This document shows, one piece after another, positions 27,689 through 36,382 of a DNA stretch of 64,000 bases. The DNA lies in the NCBI RefSeq assembly GCF_003259435.1, contig NZ_QLMA01000010.1, forward strand, positions 62,001-126,000, given 5' to 3'. Every line of letters begins with the position of its first letter. Positions within the stretch are counted from its first letter, which is position 1. The position numbers and the translations under genes were made by a program. This DNA is from Chitinophaga dinghuensis. GTDB taxonomy: Bacteria; Bacteroidota; Bacteroidia; Chitinophagales; Chitinophagaceae. The notes under the pieces were generated by a model, which did no database searches, was not told the origin of the DNA, and saw only the letters and a list, made by a program, of their open reading frames with translations.

Positions 27689-29134
27689 TTATAGATGAGT
27701 ATGAGGTTTCTTCGCAATAATTAATGGCAAAGCCACGAAGATGATCGTACCGCCAGCCACCATTGCCACATAAGAGCCCGGACTACCTACCGGTAGTTGA
27801 GTTGGTGGGAAGAAAGCGACTACAAAAGAAAAAAGGGTCGCCACGAAGCCCAGTCCGGCAAACAGCCACATACCGGCATTTCCGCCCGGTACTTTATAGG
27901 AGCGCGGCAGGTCGGGCATCGTATATCTCAGCTTAATTCCAGTAGCATACATCATCAGATACATAATGAGATATAAGCCTATTGTCAGTGCGCTCAACAG
28001 GAAGAAGGCTACACTTACATTATCCATAAAGAAATAAAGAGAGGATAGTATGCTAACGATACAACCCTGAACGATCAGGATATTTATCTGTATTCCGTTC
28101 GCATTTGTTTTAGACCAGAAAGGAGGCAATACGCCTTCTTTAGCGGTCCAGAGTAAGCCTCTGCTAGGACCGGCTATCCAGGAAGTAACGCCTGCCAATA
28201 CGCCGAAAGCCGCCAGGATACCGATAATACTCGTCACCCATGGTACGCCGTTTTTAAGGAAGATTACCCGGAAAGCCTCCATTAATCCGGCTTGCAGATC
28301 TATTTGTTCATAAGGCAATACAGTAGCCACTGCCAACGATCCGAAAGTGAATAATGCGAAAATGATGATTCCGGCCAATCCAATAGCTTTGGGAAAATCC
28401 CGCTGTGGATTTTTCAGTTCCTGGGCATGTACGGCGTGTACTTCCACCCCTGCAAAGAGCAAGAGAATGCCAGCCAGAAAAGCGATGTCTCCCATACCCT
28501 GGATATTCGGCGCCCAGCGCGGTTGTAATTGTCCGTTTACTTCCTTCACAATACTGGCCACATTTTCGGTAGGATGGAGGAATTGAATTTGTTCTCCTTT
28601 TAAAATATAAACGATGGCAATGATGATAATGACTACGCCAGGAACGACTGTTCCCGCCACAAATCCGTAACTGGTTACCTTACTGATCAGATCTGTTCCT
28701 TTAAAAGCCAGCAAGGTGGCCAGCCAATAAATCACAATAGAGAAAATGCCCACAAAAGTGCCATTATTGGCCAATTCTGGCTTTCCAATGGTATAGGCAA
28801 TACAGGCAGCGGCAAAAGCCAGTACCGTTGGGTACCATACTACGTTCTGTATCCATTGCAACCAGATGGCGAGGAATCCCAGTCTGGACCCAAATCCGGC
28901 TTTCATCCAGGTATAAACACCACCGCCTTTATCACTGAAGGCACTTCCCAATTCGGCCGCCACCAGCGACGCCGGAATGAGGTATAAAAAAGTAGCGAAA
29001 CCTATATAGAAAAACATGGTTAATTCTTCCTTGGCCATCATTGGCAAACCACGTAAACTGATTACCGCAGCAGCGGTCATCAAGGCAAGACTAACAGTAG
29101 TAATTTTCGTTGTTGAATTTGCGGCCATAAGCAT
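27689..29134 (-). CDS. gadC: glutamate:GABA antiporter of the APC family
   Basis: About 481 residues from ATG 29134 (ATG 29128 equally possible). It has twelve hydrophobic segments and GadC-like text: ALMTAAAVISLRGLPMMAKEE in helix 1, PASLVAAELGSAFSDKGGG, and WIQNVVWYPTVLAF. GadC imports glutamate and exports the GABA made by GadB, so each cycle removes one internal proton. The enterobacterial C-terminal plug is not clearly visible. It sits 80 bases after gadB, with a strong hairpin in that gap, and is followed by the porin and glutaminase genes. Confidence 0.92.
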   Translation of the reverse strand: MLMAANSTTKITTVSLALMTAAAVISLRGLPMMAKEELTMFFYIGFATFLYLIPASLVAAELGSAFSDKGGGVYTWMKAGFGSRLGFLAIWLQWIQNVVWYPTVLAFAAACIAYTIGKPELANNGTFVGIFSIVIYWLATLLAFKGTDLISKVTSYGFVAGTVVPGVVIIIIAIVYILKGEQIQFLHPTENVASIVKEVNGQLQPRWAPNIQGMGDIAFLAGILLLFAGVEVHAVHAQELKNPQRDFPKAIGLAGIIIFALFTFGSLAVATVLPYEQIDLQAGLMEAFRVIFLKNGVPWVTSIIGILAAFGVLAGVTSWIAGPSRGLLWTAKEGVLPPFWSKTNANGIQINILIVQGCIVSILSSLYFFMDNVSVAFFLLSALTIGLYLIMYLMMYATGIKLRYTMPDLPRSYKVPGGNAGMWLFAGLGFVATLFSFVVAFFPPTQLPVGSPGSYVAMVAGGTIIFVALPLIIAKKPHTHL

Positions 29135-29158
29135 CCACAGTTTGATGTTAAAATGAAA

Positions 29159-29200
29159 TGGCAGTCGCCGACAAACCCGATTGTTTGTCAACGACTGCCA
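29159..29200 (-). terminator. long hairpin between gadB and gadC (attenuator-like)
   Basis: TGGCAGTCG (29159-29167) pairs with CGACTGCCA (29192-29200) and, inside it, GACAAAC (29170-29176) pairs with GTTTGTC (29183-29189). On the minus strand it is followed by TTTCATTTT. It can end part of the gadB transcript so that gadB is made in excess over gadC, porin and glsA. Confidence 0.7.
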
Positions 29201-29213
29201 TCATATATCGCTG

Positions 29214-30623
29214 TTAGTTATGTGCATAACCGCCAGCTTCTTCCCTTGTGAGTGGGACAGTAATAGGGTGTTTTTTGAAATATTCAATAGAGCGCTTGAT
29301 GTCATTGACGAGGAGATCTGCCATGTCCCGGCTGAATCCATGGCGTATAAGAACGCGTTGAATCACTACATTATCCATTTTGCTGGGCAGTGGATAAGCA
29401 GCTATCTGCCAACCTCTCATACGCAGGCGGTCACTCAGATCATAGAGGGAGAATCCAGGATTGAGTCCTTCCTTGATACGCCAGGAAGCTCCAGGCAATC
29501 CGCCGTGGCCATCATAGAACAATTCAAAAATGTCCAGTTTTTTAATTTCCTGAGAAATATATTGCGCATGGGACATATTAGTTTCCATTATGCGTTTATA
29601 CCCTTCTTTACCTAAACGCAGGAAATTATAATATTGGGCGATAATTTGTCCTCCAGGACGGCTGAAGTTCAATGCAAACGTAGGCATGTTACCTCCCAGA
29701 TAGTTTACATTAAAAATCAGGTCTTCCGGCAGGTCGGATCTGTCGCGCCATACTACCCAACCCACTCCCAGCGGAGCGAGTCCATATTTATGTCCGGATG
29801 CGTTGATTGATTTCACTCTGGGTAATCTGAAGTCCCATTGTAAATCCGGGGTGATGAAAGGAGCAATGAATGCGCCGCTGGCGGCATCCACGTGAATAGG
29901 TACATCTATACCTGTATCTTTCTGATGTTTATCCAGCGCATCAGAAATCGCTTTCACATCTTCATACAGGCAGGTAAAAGTAATCCCTAAAGTAGGTACT
30001 ACGCCAATGGTGTTTTCGTCTATACGGGAGATAACGTCTTCTGGCTGCATGGTTAATTTTCCGGGTTCCAGCGGTATTTCACGCAGTTCCACATCAAAGT
30101 AGCGGGCAAATTTATGCCAGCATATCTGGACAGCGCCACAGATAAGATTTGGTTTTGACGTATCCTTTCCAGCTGCCTGGCGTTTTTTGCGCCATTGCCA
30201 TTTTAGTGCGAGTCCGCCCAACATGGCCGCTTCACTGGAACCAGTAGTAGAACAGCCAATAGTAGTAGTGGCCGCCGGAGAATGCCATAGATCTGCGAGA
30301 ATATTCACACAGCGGGCTTCTATGGCCGCCGTCTGCGGATATTCATCTTTATCAATCATATTCTTATCAATACAGTCGTCCATCAGTTTATGGACTTCTT
30401 CATCCATCCACGTCTGGCAGAAAGTAGCCAAATTCTGCTTAGAGTTGCCATCCATCAGCAGTTCATCCTTTAGCAATGCGTACACGTTTTCCGGTAAATG
30501 GGAAATATCCGGCATTTTGTTGAGGACGATGCCTTCCCGCATGTAGGGCGACGTGTAGATGTCTTCCCCCAGATGAGGCTTATCTGTTCCATTTGTGAAG
30601 TGTTTAAGAATCTGTAAGGGCAT
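29214..30623 (-). CDS. gadB: PLP-dependent glutamate decarboxylase
   Basis: A 469-residue enzyme that converts glutamate to GABA and CO2, consuming a proton. The PLP lysine is Lys279 in SINASGHKYG, and TTGSSEAAM, HVDAASGAFIAPF and the N-terminal IYTSPYMREG segment are standard for GadA/B. Length matches E. coli GadB (466). The C-terminus ends in His-Asn, so the penultimate residue is His, the position whose His shuts the enzyme at neutral pH in E. coli. It is the first gene of the acid-resistance operon; its promoter must lie in 30624-30888. Confidence 0.96.
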   Translation of the reverse strand: MPLQILKHFTNGTDKPHLGEDIYTSPYMREGIVLNKMPDISHLPENVYALLKDELLMDGNSKQNLATFCQTWMDEEVHKLMDDCIDKNMIDKDEYPQTAAIEARCVNILADLWHSPAATTTIGCSTTGSSEAAMLGGLALKWQWRKKRQAAGKDTSKPNLICGAVQICWHKFARYFDVELREIPLEPGKLTMQPEDVISRIDENTIGVVPTLGITFTCLYEDVKAISDALDKHQKDTGIDVPIHVDAASGAFIAPFITPDLQWDFRLPRVKSINASGHKYGLAPLGVGWVVWRDRSDLPEDLIFNVNYLGGNMPTFALNFSRPGGQIIAQYYNFLRLGKEGYKRIMETNMSHAQYISQEIKKLDIFELFYDGHGGLPGASWRIKEGLNPGFSLYDLSDRLRMRGWQIAAYPLPSKMDNVVIQRVLIRHGFSRDMADLLVNDIKRSIEYFKKHPITVPLTREEAGGYAHN

Positions 30624-30888
30624 AAAGAAACGTTTTGATTTAGTGATGATGTTTCCGTTCAGGATTCATAGCAGCGCCAAGGGAGAATAGGACAGCATGG
30701 TGAATGAGCTAACAGTAATTTTAGGAATACGGGACGCTGATAAGAGAACACACGTTTCCAGAAAATGTTCATACACAGATCAATAGCACCAACACCTTCA
30801 CTAGATAACTCCATTGAAAAAAACTAGTTCGTTGTTCAACTAATTTTTTATTCAGGTGTTATACGCGAAAATGTAATTTGATATTCAC
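30624..30888. promoter_or_regulatory. divergent gap upstream of gadB
   Basis: The 265-base region must hold the gadB promoter (-) and the promoter of the small gene at 30889 (+). It is AT-rich near 30840-30880. I could not single out a convincing consensus promoter or operator. Confidence 0.3.
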
Positions 30889-31140
30889 ATGGATTGGGAT
30901 GAGATATTGGATCCTTTTTCACCAGATTTTCAGGATGCTATGGAGGAACAGTTAAGAATTGTCAACATGCAGGATGGCCTTGTGGCAGCAGCAAATGAGC
31001 TATTGGCCAGGCATTTTCCGGCATCGCAGGCGTTATCACCGGCGGTGAGTAAGCAACTGCAACGGGTAATTATCAGCCAGTCTGTACAAATGGCCAATGC
31101 CATTCACGAAGCGATGAACAATGGAACAGTAGAAGAGTAA
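30889..31140 (+). CDS. small acidic hypothetical protein
   Basis: An 83-residue soluble, acidic and probably all-helical protein (MDWDEILDPFSPDFQDAMEE at the start, then SKQLQRVIISQSVQMANAI). No signal peptide, membrane segment or known motif. It is divergent from gadB and ends 14 bases before the convergent DUF4249 gene without a clear terminator. The balanced composition and the ATG soon after an AT-rich region support a real gene. Function unknown; a link to gadB would be a guess. Confidence 0.55.
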   Translation: MDWDEILDPFSPDFQDAMEEQLRIVNMQDGLVAAANELLARHFPASQALSPAVSKQLQRVIISQSVQMANAIHEAMNNGTVEE

Positions 31141-31153
31141 GAAAAGTACCTAT

Positions 31154-32011
31154 TTAGTCAACTTTAAACACCAATCTTTTAACATTTATGCCAGCAACGA
31201 TACCATAGCCGTCCAATATATTGGAATAAACTCTCACGGGCTCGGATACGATATCACCTACATTCTGTTGTTGTGCTGCAACACTTTTCAGGTATTGATA
31301 GGCGTCATAGGTCAGTGTTGTCACTTCTACCATGAGGTAACTGGTGGGAGTAAGGGGATCTTGTGCCTGTAATACGAAGGTGAGTTCCCGGCCATCAAAT
31401 CGTTTATCGTTCATGATAAGGCTGTTTGCAGGCGAGGCAGAAATAATGTCGACCACATTATTATTAAAGGCAGGATCAAGTCGGAACAGCAACCCAGACT
31501 GAATAGTACCGTTACTATCGGATTTGAATAAACGAATCCGGTAGTAATTCTCTGCCATAGGGTAATCTTTCAGTCCGAAGGTGATGCGACTGAAAGTACG
31601 TTGTGCTGCTGCGCCGAATATCTGGGGCGGAGCTGGCAGCGTATCTGTGCCGGATACAGGAGAAAGTCCGGCAGCGGAAGCGGAAATCGTATATCTCTTA
31701 CCGGTAGTAGCTTTTTGGGAAGACACGAAGTAGTTTTTACCGAAAATCTGCTGACAGCTTACAGGAATGTTATTACCACTATCGTCCTGAATTTTCACAG
31801 CAACATTATCCAATTCACGAAAGGCAGATTCATCATAAACATTCACCGGCACGCTCTTGGTCACCCTTACATAAATGGAGCTGTCTGCCTGAATGAGACT
31901 GTTGACCACCAGCTTATTGCCTTCGTAAGAAAAGGTAATATCTACCTTTCTTTCACAGCCAGCGATCAGCAATAACGTTAACGTATATATGAAAATATGT
32001 AGTTTCTTCAT
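31154..32011 (-). CDS. DUF4249 lipoprotein
   Basis: A 285-residue outer-membrane or periplasmic lipoprotein with lipobox LLLIAGCERK and DUF4249 text (KLVVNSLIQADSSIYVRVTKS, GKRYTISASAAGLSPVSGTDTLPAPP). DUF4249 genes regularly follow TonB-dependent receptors with an N-terminal STN domain, as here (gap of 4 bases). By analogy with SusC/SusD, it may be the binding partner of that receptor. The ligand is unknown. Confidence 0.85.
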   Translation of the reverse strand: MKKLHIFIYTLTLLLIAGCERKVDITFSYEGNKLVVNSLIQADSSIYVRVTKSVPVNVYDESAFRELDNVAVKIQDDSGNNIPVSCQQIFGKNYFVSSQKATTGKRYTISASAAGLSPVSGTDTLPAPPQIFGAAAQRTFSRITFGLKDYPMAENYYRIRLFKSDSNGTIQSGLLFRLDPAFNNNVVDIISASPANSLIMNDKRFDGRELTFVLQAQDPLTPTSYLMVEVTTLTYDAYQYLKSVAAQQQNVGDIVSEPVRVYSNILDGYGIVAGINVKRLVFKVD

Positions 32012-32015
32012 GGCA

Positions 32016-34652
32016 TCAGAATTTTACACTGTAGGTAATACTGGGCAATAGCGGCAGGATAACCAGTTTAGCGAGATAGCGTTGTTTTTCTACATCATCT
32101 CTTTTCACGAAGTAGTAAAATGGATTCTGTTGATTATAAACATTAAACACACTGAAATTCCAGCTGCGGCTCCATGTTTTTTTCTGTTTAAACCAGGTCA
32201 GTCCAACATCCAGCCGATGTGAGTTTTCCATTCTGTAGTTATACCTGGATGAATATTTATCCACCGGTGTGTTTCCATTGGGAGAAGGGTCCCAGGGAGA
32301 CCCGGTTTCAACGCCTTCATAGCTTGCTACAGGCAAGGTGAGAGGTGATCCCGAGGTAAACCTCCACGCAGCGGAAAACTCCCAGTTCTTGGTGATGGCA
32401 TAATTCAACAGGAGTTCTATATCGTGCCGGTGGTCATATTTATAAGGAAAGATATGGCCGTTGTTGATATCGGGGAACTGTCTGGTACTCCATGCCAGCG
32501 TATAACCTAACCAGCCCGTCAGTTTACCTTTCTTTCTGGTGATCATCAGTTCTCCGCCATAGCTCCATCCTTTTCCTATGCTAACATTGCGATCCCAGCG
32601 CAACACATCTGCCGTCAGCAAACCTGTTGGCTCCGTATATTCGATCATGTTATGCATGGTTTTATAATACCCTTCCAGAGAGAATTCCCATGCCTGTTTA
32701 TTACTGGTTTTACCAATACCCAGTGCCACCTGCCGGGAAGTCATAGGCCCCACCTTATCCGTAGAGGGTACCCAGATATCGGTTGGCAATGCTGTTCCAT
32801 TATTGGAAAGTAGGTGAATATATTGGTTCATGTGCGTATAAGCCGCTTTGACCGCCCAGTTGTTCGGTAGCATATACCGCAGTCCCATTCTGGGTTGCAG
32901 ACTGTGATACAATCTACCCGACACCATAAAAGCCGATGCATGCAATCCGATATTCGCATATAAAGAAGGTAGCAGCTGCCAGTCGTCTTCCGCATACAAC
33001 AGTAATTCCACAGCGGTATTCTTCGGACCATTAGCGGCCGTATCCAGTGGAGTAACATTACTGCCTTTATCCACAAATGTGGAAACAGAAGGTCGGAAAT
33101 AATGTGTATTTACGGCAGCTCCGAAGCGCATACTATGGGTTGGTTCTGGTCTGTAATCGAAATCCAGCTTCAGCCCCCCTGTTTCCATTCTGGAATAATA
33201 GCGGCCATACTGATCGCCCATTTCATTGCTCCCAGGCAAGGCATACTTATAACCTACTTCGGTATTAAAAGCATATTGAGAGTAGTTCGCGGTGAGATTG
33301 GAGAACAGCTTCGGACCATAAATATGATTCCACCTCAATGCAGTCACCACATTCCCCCAGCCCATTTGAAAGCGATTGAACTCCGTATTGAGACGGGTGG
33401 TATCCACCACCGCTGATTTATCTTCCGATTCCTGCACACTCAGTTTATCTTCTCCTTTATAGTAACTGAAAAAGATCCTGTCTTTCGGAGAGAAGATATG
33501 ATTCACCTTCAGGTTTACATCGTAAAAATAGGCCAGCAGAGAGGAGTTATTATTTCCATCCTTCAGACTTACAACCGTATTATACAGGAGGTCCGGATAG
33601 GATCTTCTGGCACTCACAATAAAGGAGGTTTTATCTTTGATGATGGGGCCTTCCAGGTCAAATTTAGCAGCGATCAACCCGATGCTCACATCACCATGAA
33701 ATTGCTTCATATCGCCATCTTTCAGGGTGATATCTATGACAGAAGAAAGGCGTCCACCAAACCGGGCGGGGAATGCGCCTTTGTACAAATCGGTAGATTT
33801 CACCAGGTCAGCATTCAACAGGGAGAAAACCCCGAAAAAGTGGGAGAAGTTGAAGATGGGCGAACCATCCAGCAGAATAAGATTTTGATCCGGGCTTCCT
33901 CCCCGGACATGTATGCCGGAAATACCATCCATACCTCCGCTGACACCAGGGATAGCTTGTAAGGTACGCAGCAGATCGGCTTCTCCGAGTAATTTCGGTT
34001 GCGACCGGACGTCTGCGGAATTGATATTCACCTTACTCATCTGCGTTTGGTTTTGCAGCTTATGTGATTCTGCCGCACTTACGACTACTTCTTCCAGATT
34101 GGTGGTGGATTCCAGCGAAACGCTGAGGAATTTATTCTGGGAGGACAGCTGTTGCCATTTAGGTTGATAGCCTATATAGGAAATAATGACGGCGCTGGTA
34201 TCTGCGGTAGTGGTAAAACTGAAGAAGCCAAACTGATTGGTGACGGTTCCTTGCTGGAGGGAGGGCGACCAAATGGTAGCGCCGGGGAGTTTTTCTCCGG
34301 TAATGCCATCCTGTACATAGCCACTGATAGTACGTGTAGCCTGACTGGGGGGCTGTAATACAATAAGATCTCCTACCCGGGTATAGCGGATACGATCAGG
34401 GCCAAACAGGTCTTCCAGCAGCGTTTTCAGACGTTGCTGATGGACAGTTAATGTTATTTTCCTGGATAAATTGACAAGATCCCGGCTATAGGAAAAACGG
34501 ATACCATAATTTTTTTCCAACAACTCCACTACAGCACGAATAGGCTGATCTTTTACACTTACGGATACCTTTGTCTGCCAATCCCAACCCAAAACCTGTA
34601 ACGGCATGCATATAAACAGCAGGCACGTTAACAGTTTTCCGGCTAACGACAT
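32016..34652 (-). CDS. TonB-dependent receptor with N-terminal signalling (STN) domain
   Basis: An 878-residue outer-membrane receptor. After the signal peptide (ending near VLGWDW) comes a secretin/TonB short N-terminal domain (about 30-105, QPIRAVVELLEKNYGIRFSY), which in FecA-type systems contacts the anti-sigma factor. Then follow a carboxypeptidase-regulatory-like domain (ISGYVQDGITGEKLPGATI), a plug (GGMDGISGIHVRGGSPDQNL) and the barrel, ending in Phe. Upstream genes encode the FecR-like anti-sigma and the ECF sigma factor, so ligand binding here likely switches on its own operon. Substrate unknown; iron or peptide are common for this type. Confidence 0.92.
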   Translation of the reverse strand: MSLAGKLLTCLLFICMPLQVLGWDWQTKVSVSVKDQPIRAVVELLEKNYGIRFSYSRDLVNLSRKITLTVHQQRLKTLLEDLFGPDRIRYTRVGDLIVLQPPSQATRTISGYVQDGITGEKLPGATIWSPSLQQGTVTNQFGFFSFTTTADTSAVIISYIGYQPKWQQLSSQNKFLSVSLESTTNLEEVVVSAAESHKLQNQTQMSKVNINSADVRSQPKLLGEADLLRTLQAIPGVSGGMDGISGIHVRGGSPDQNLILLDGSPIFNFSHFFGVFSLLNADLVKSTDLYKGAFPARFGGRLSSVIDITLKDGDMKQFHGDVSIGLIAAKFDLEGPIIKDKTSFIVSARRSYPDLLYNTVVSLKDGNNNSSLLAYFYDVNLKVNHIFSPKDRIFFSYYKGEDKLSVQESEDKSAVVDTTRLNTEFNRFQMGWGNVVTALRWNHIYGPKLFSNLTANYSQYAFNTEVGYKYALPGSNEMGDQYGRYYSRMETGGLKLDFDYRPEPTHSMRFGAAVNTHYFRPSVSTFVDKGSNVTPLDTAANGPKNTAVELLLYAEDDWQLLPSLYANIGLHASAFMVSGRLYHSLQPRMGLRYMLPNNWAVKAAYTHMNQYIHLLSNNGTALPTDIWVPSTDKVGPMTSRQVALGIGKTSNKQAWEFSLEGYYKTMHNMIEYTEPTGLLTADVLRWDRNVSIGKGWSYGGELMITRKKGKLTGWLGYTLAWSTRQFPDINNGHIFPYKYDHRHDIELLLNYAITKNWEFSAAWRFTSGSPLTLPVASYEGVETGSPWDPSPNGNTPVDKYSSRYNYRMENSHRLDVGLTWFKQKKTWSRSWNFSVFNVYNQQNPFYYFVKRDDVEKQRYLAKLVILPLLPSITYSVKF

Positions 34653-34695
34653 ATTATGGTTAAATTAAAAGTATGAGTTACAGATTATAGTGATA

Positions 34696-35685
34696 CTATC
34701 GTCTTTCAAAAAGGCGATATTGTCTGTCGCCTGTTTTTTCCCATTGTACATTTATGCTACGAGCCAGGGTTTCCATGACACTGTCGATGGGCGCTCCTGT
34801 CAGATCGGAATCAATACTCAGTTTAAGCAGGGAGGTATTATCTACCACTACTTTTACATCATACACGGCAGTAACCGACTGTAGTACTTCTTCCAGGGGC
34901 ACGTTGCGGAATGCCAGGGATTTATTTTCAGGGTCCAGTACATGAGCGGCTATACGAAAATCAGGTTTCTGGGCGTCCTGTTGCAGGAGCATACCTTCTG
35001 TTAATATAACGCTATCGGAACGGGAATGGTCTATCACCATTACCTTTCCGCTGCTGACATGCACTTGCAGGACAGACTTATTGGGTTCATAATTTACAGT
35101 AAACCTTGTACCGAGGACTTTTACTTCGGTATGACCGAGGGAAACGATAAATGGTTGTGTGGCATTAGCGGCGATATCAAAGACGGCGCTACCTTTCAGC
35201 ACAACTTTTCTGTTTTTATCATTAAATCCTTTTGCTACACTGAGGCTGGAGGCATCTCCTTTCAGTTCGATTTTACTCCCATCTTCCAGGGTAGCGGCTA
35301 CGGGGCCGTTATAGCGGGCCGCTGGCCTGGTAGCCAGGAACCATCCGCCTACGCCTACTAGTACAAGCAATACAGCGGCAACTTTCAGGAAGGTAGACCA
35401 GGAGAAATTCCTGACAGGTGTCAGGATGGGTTCTGCGTCCGGTTGTTCTTCCGTGGTCATGCGACTGTATAACTGGTTCCAGGAGGAATCCGTATTGGCA
35501 GGAATCGCATACTGCTGGGCAGCAGCGGTATCCAATACTTTCCGGAGCGCTTCCAATAACTGTACATTGTCCTCATGATCTGTGAGCCAGCTGTTTACCC
35601 AGGCACGCTCTTCCTCATCCGCTTCGTCCAGCAGATATTTGCAGAGCAAGGTATACAGTGCTTCGTCAGAGAATGATGGTATCAT
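34696..35685 (-). CDS. FecR-family anti-sigma factor
   Basis: A 329-residue inner-membrane regulator. Its N-terminal cytosolic part (about 1-95) would hold the sigma factor, a single membrane helix follows (FLKVAAVLLVLVGVGGWFLA, about 108-127), and the periplasmic part has the FecR domain (VAKGFNDKNRKVVLKGSAVFDI, VLGTRFTVNYEP) and a C-terminal DUF4974-like STN-type domain (LEEVLQSVTAVYDVKVVV). It passes the ligand signal from the STN receptor to the ECF sigma factor. It is encoded 109 bases after the sigma gene and 43 bases before the receptor. Confidence 0.94.
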   Translation of the reverse strand: MIPSFSDEALYTLLCKYLLDEADEEERAWVNSWLTDHEDNVQLLEALRKVLDTAAAQQYAIPANTDSSWNQLYSRMTTEEQPDAEPILTPVRNFSWSTFLKVAAVLLVLVGVGGWFLATRPAARYNGPVAATLEDGSKIELKGDASSLSVAKGFNDKNRKVVLKGSAVFDIAANATQPFIVSLGHTEVKVLGTRFTVNYEPNKSVLQVHVSSGKVMVIDHSRSDSVILTEGMLLQQDAQKPDFRIAAHVLDPENKSLAFRNVPLEEVLQSVTAVYDVKVVVDNTSLLKLSIDSDLTGAPIDSVMETLARSINVQWEKTGDRQYRLFERR

Positions 35686-35794
35686 TATACAGTGTACGGT
35701 TTTTAAAGTCCATTTAATGATAGCATGACAGTCATTGGTATTATTAATAGACGCATCTGCTATCTGCTTTCCCCTATGTTACTGAAAATATTTT

Positions 35795-36310
35795 TCAGAA
35801 GAGGAATATTATCAGCAATGGCAAGTACTCTTTCAGTTCCTGGTGCAAAATTTTCAGGGCTTTACCCATTTGATTTTCCACCGTCTTCACCGAAATATTC
35901 ATGGCTTCGGCGATTTCGGCATATTTCATTTGCTGATGTCTGCTGAGAATGAATACTTCCCGGCATCTTTCCGGGAGTCTGTCCAGGGCCTGGTGGTATA
36001 GTTTTTCCAGTTCCCTTACATCCGCGGCTTGGGTGGCGGATTCGCGGGAAAGGCCGTAGGCGGTTTCTTTTTCGCTGCGAACAGCGGCTTTACGCCATTG
36101 ACTGATGGCAGCATTCCTAATTGCAGAGAATAGGTATGCCTTTACGGGACCGGTGATTACGATAGTATCCCTTTTTTCCCATAACTTCAGGAATACCTGC
36201 TGCACAATTTCCTCCGCTTCATGGGAATCACCTGTATAGTGAGTCGCAAAAGCAAGACAGTGGGCATGGTTTTCCCTGAACAATTCCTCAAAAGATTGGA
36301 GCGCCAACAT
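35795..36310 (-). CDS. ECF sigma-70 factor, Bacteroidota type
   Basis: A 171-residue ECF sigma factor with regions sigma2 (QSFEELFRENHAHCLAFA, EAEEIVQQVFLKLWEKR) and sigma4 (LDRLPERCREVFILSRHQQM, YAEIAEAMNISVKTVENQM). I choose ATG 36310; the longer frame starts at a TTG that would overlap the pyrD promoter region. It most likely transcribes the receptor and DUF4249 genes when the FecR protein frees it. It diverges from pyrD. Confidence 0.94.
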   Translation of the reverse strand: MLALQSFEELFRENHAHCLAFATHYTGDSHEAEEIVQQVFLKLWEKRDTIVITGPVKAYLFSAIRNAAISQWRKAAVRSEKETAYGLSRESATQAADVRELEKLYHQALDRLPERCREVFILSRHQQMKYAEIAEAMNISVKTVENQMGKALKILHQELKEYLPLLIIFLF

Positions 36311-36366
36311 GATGAGGTGCAAATATAGGTCATCTCCATTCAACTATAAAGGATTGAAAAAATTTC

Positions 36367-36374
36367 TACCTTTG
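36367..36374 (+). promoter_or_regulatory. -7 box directly before the pyrD start
   Basis: TACCTTTG fits the Bacteroidota -7 consensus TAnnTTTG. It ends only 8 bases before the pyrD ATG, so the transcript would have almost no leader. No good -33 box is visible at the right distance. Confidence 0.4.
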
Positions 36375-36382
36375 CCTGCAAC

